A DNA stretch of 10,000 bases, taken from positions 1 through 10,000 of the forward strand of contig NZ_JAIWOI010000107.1 in NCBI RefSeq assembly GCF_020217005.1, read 5' to 3'. The first letter of the stretch is position 1. Each line of letters begins with the position of its first letter. Source of the DNA: Rheinheimera sp. GTDB taxonomy: Bacteria > Pseudomonadota > Gammaproteobacteria > Enterobacterales > Alteromonadaceae. The translations under genes were made by a program, and so were the position numbers. The notes under the pieces were generated by a model. That model searched no databases. It had not been told where the DNA came from and saw only the letters and a list, made by a program, of their open reading frames with translations. Below, in pieces: positions 9,843 through 10,000 of this stretch.

Positions 9843-10000
9843 AGGGTTCTCCTGTACAGAAGGATGGAAAGCCGGTGGTTGTTTCACTGACATCAGATCA
9901 CATAACAAAAAACGTAAAGAGCGGCGTACCAGCCTGACTTCAGCCACTTCCCCTACATTTTTGCCAAGCAAAGCAGCGCCTAAAGGCGATAACACAGAAA
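9843..10000 (-). CDS. C-terminal end of a second GreA/Rnk-type domain, in frame with rnk (partial)
   Basis: The rnk reading frame continues without a stop to the window edge. Upstream of the rnk ATG it encodes SVLSPLGAALLGKNVGEVAEVRL, the hallmark of a GreA/GreB/Rnk C-terminal domain, and then about 15 residues ending SVKQPPA. That end aligns with the closing LVYQPE of Rnk itself, so the domain looks complete at its C-terminus and is followed by about 10 linker residues before the rnk Met. I see no in-frame stop, and the other two leftward frames close within about 60 bases of the right edge. Two readings are possible: a separate upstream paralogue whose stop was lost, with rnk also initiated at its own strong ribosome site, or a tandem-domain protein. 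The 5' part lies outside the window, so type and length cannot be judged. Confidence 0.55.
9849..9853 (-). promoter_or_regulatory. Shine-Dalgarno of rnk inside the open upstream frame
   Basis: AGGAG lies 6 bases before the ATG at 9842. It supports separate initiation of rnk even though the upstream frame has no stop. Confidence 0.65.

Overview
The window looks like a chromosomal segment of a mid-GC gammaproteobacterium. An Alteromonadales or Rheinheimera/Alishewanella/Shewanella-like host is my guess. It rests on the gene families and on a GGGGTCAG-type palindrome, not on any marker gene. Coding density is high: no gene-free stretch exceeds about 160 bases, and apart from the first gene everything is transcribed leftward.

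Left part (1-3096). A rightward SMP-30/gluconolactonase-like beta-propeller gene enters from outside the window and stops at 829. It converges, with 5 bases between stop codons, on a leftward pair. The upstream gene of the pair is a membrane diguanylate cyclase (periplasmic helical sensor, HAMP-like linker, GGEEF domain with intact I-site). The downstream gene is a secreted family-3-type solute-binding protein starting at a GTG with a strong Shine-Dalgarno. Together they could be a periplasmic ligand-sensing and c-di-GMP signalling pair.

Middle (3097-3209). This intergenic region holds a striking perfect 29-bp inverted repeat with a 4-base loop, directly after the czcA stop codon. A likely extended -10 promoter for the cyclase pair lies beside it.

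Right-centre (3210-9315). A complete heavy-metal efflux operon is present in the order czcI-like, czcC, czcB, czcA: a small His-rich exported protein, an outer-membrane TolC-type channel, a periplasmic adaptor with His-rich ends, and an RND pump. The genes are tightly coupled (ATGA overlap between czcC and czcB, 9 bases between czcB and czcA). Pump residues Asp402, Asp408 and Glu415 put it with the divalent-cation (Zn/Co/Cd/Ni) pumps rather than the Cu/Ag CusA type. A sigma70-like promoter overlapped by a 12-bp dyad sits just upstream of the czcI-like gene, and its position decides that gene's start codon. No metal-responsive regulator is in view.

Right edge (9414-10000). rnk encodes an RNA-polymerase-binding GreA/Rnk-type protein. 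Upstream of its start the same frame stays open to the window edge and encodes the end of a second GreA/Rnk-type C-terminal domain. This is either an adjacent paralogue that lost its stop codon or a tandem-domain protein.
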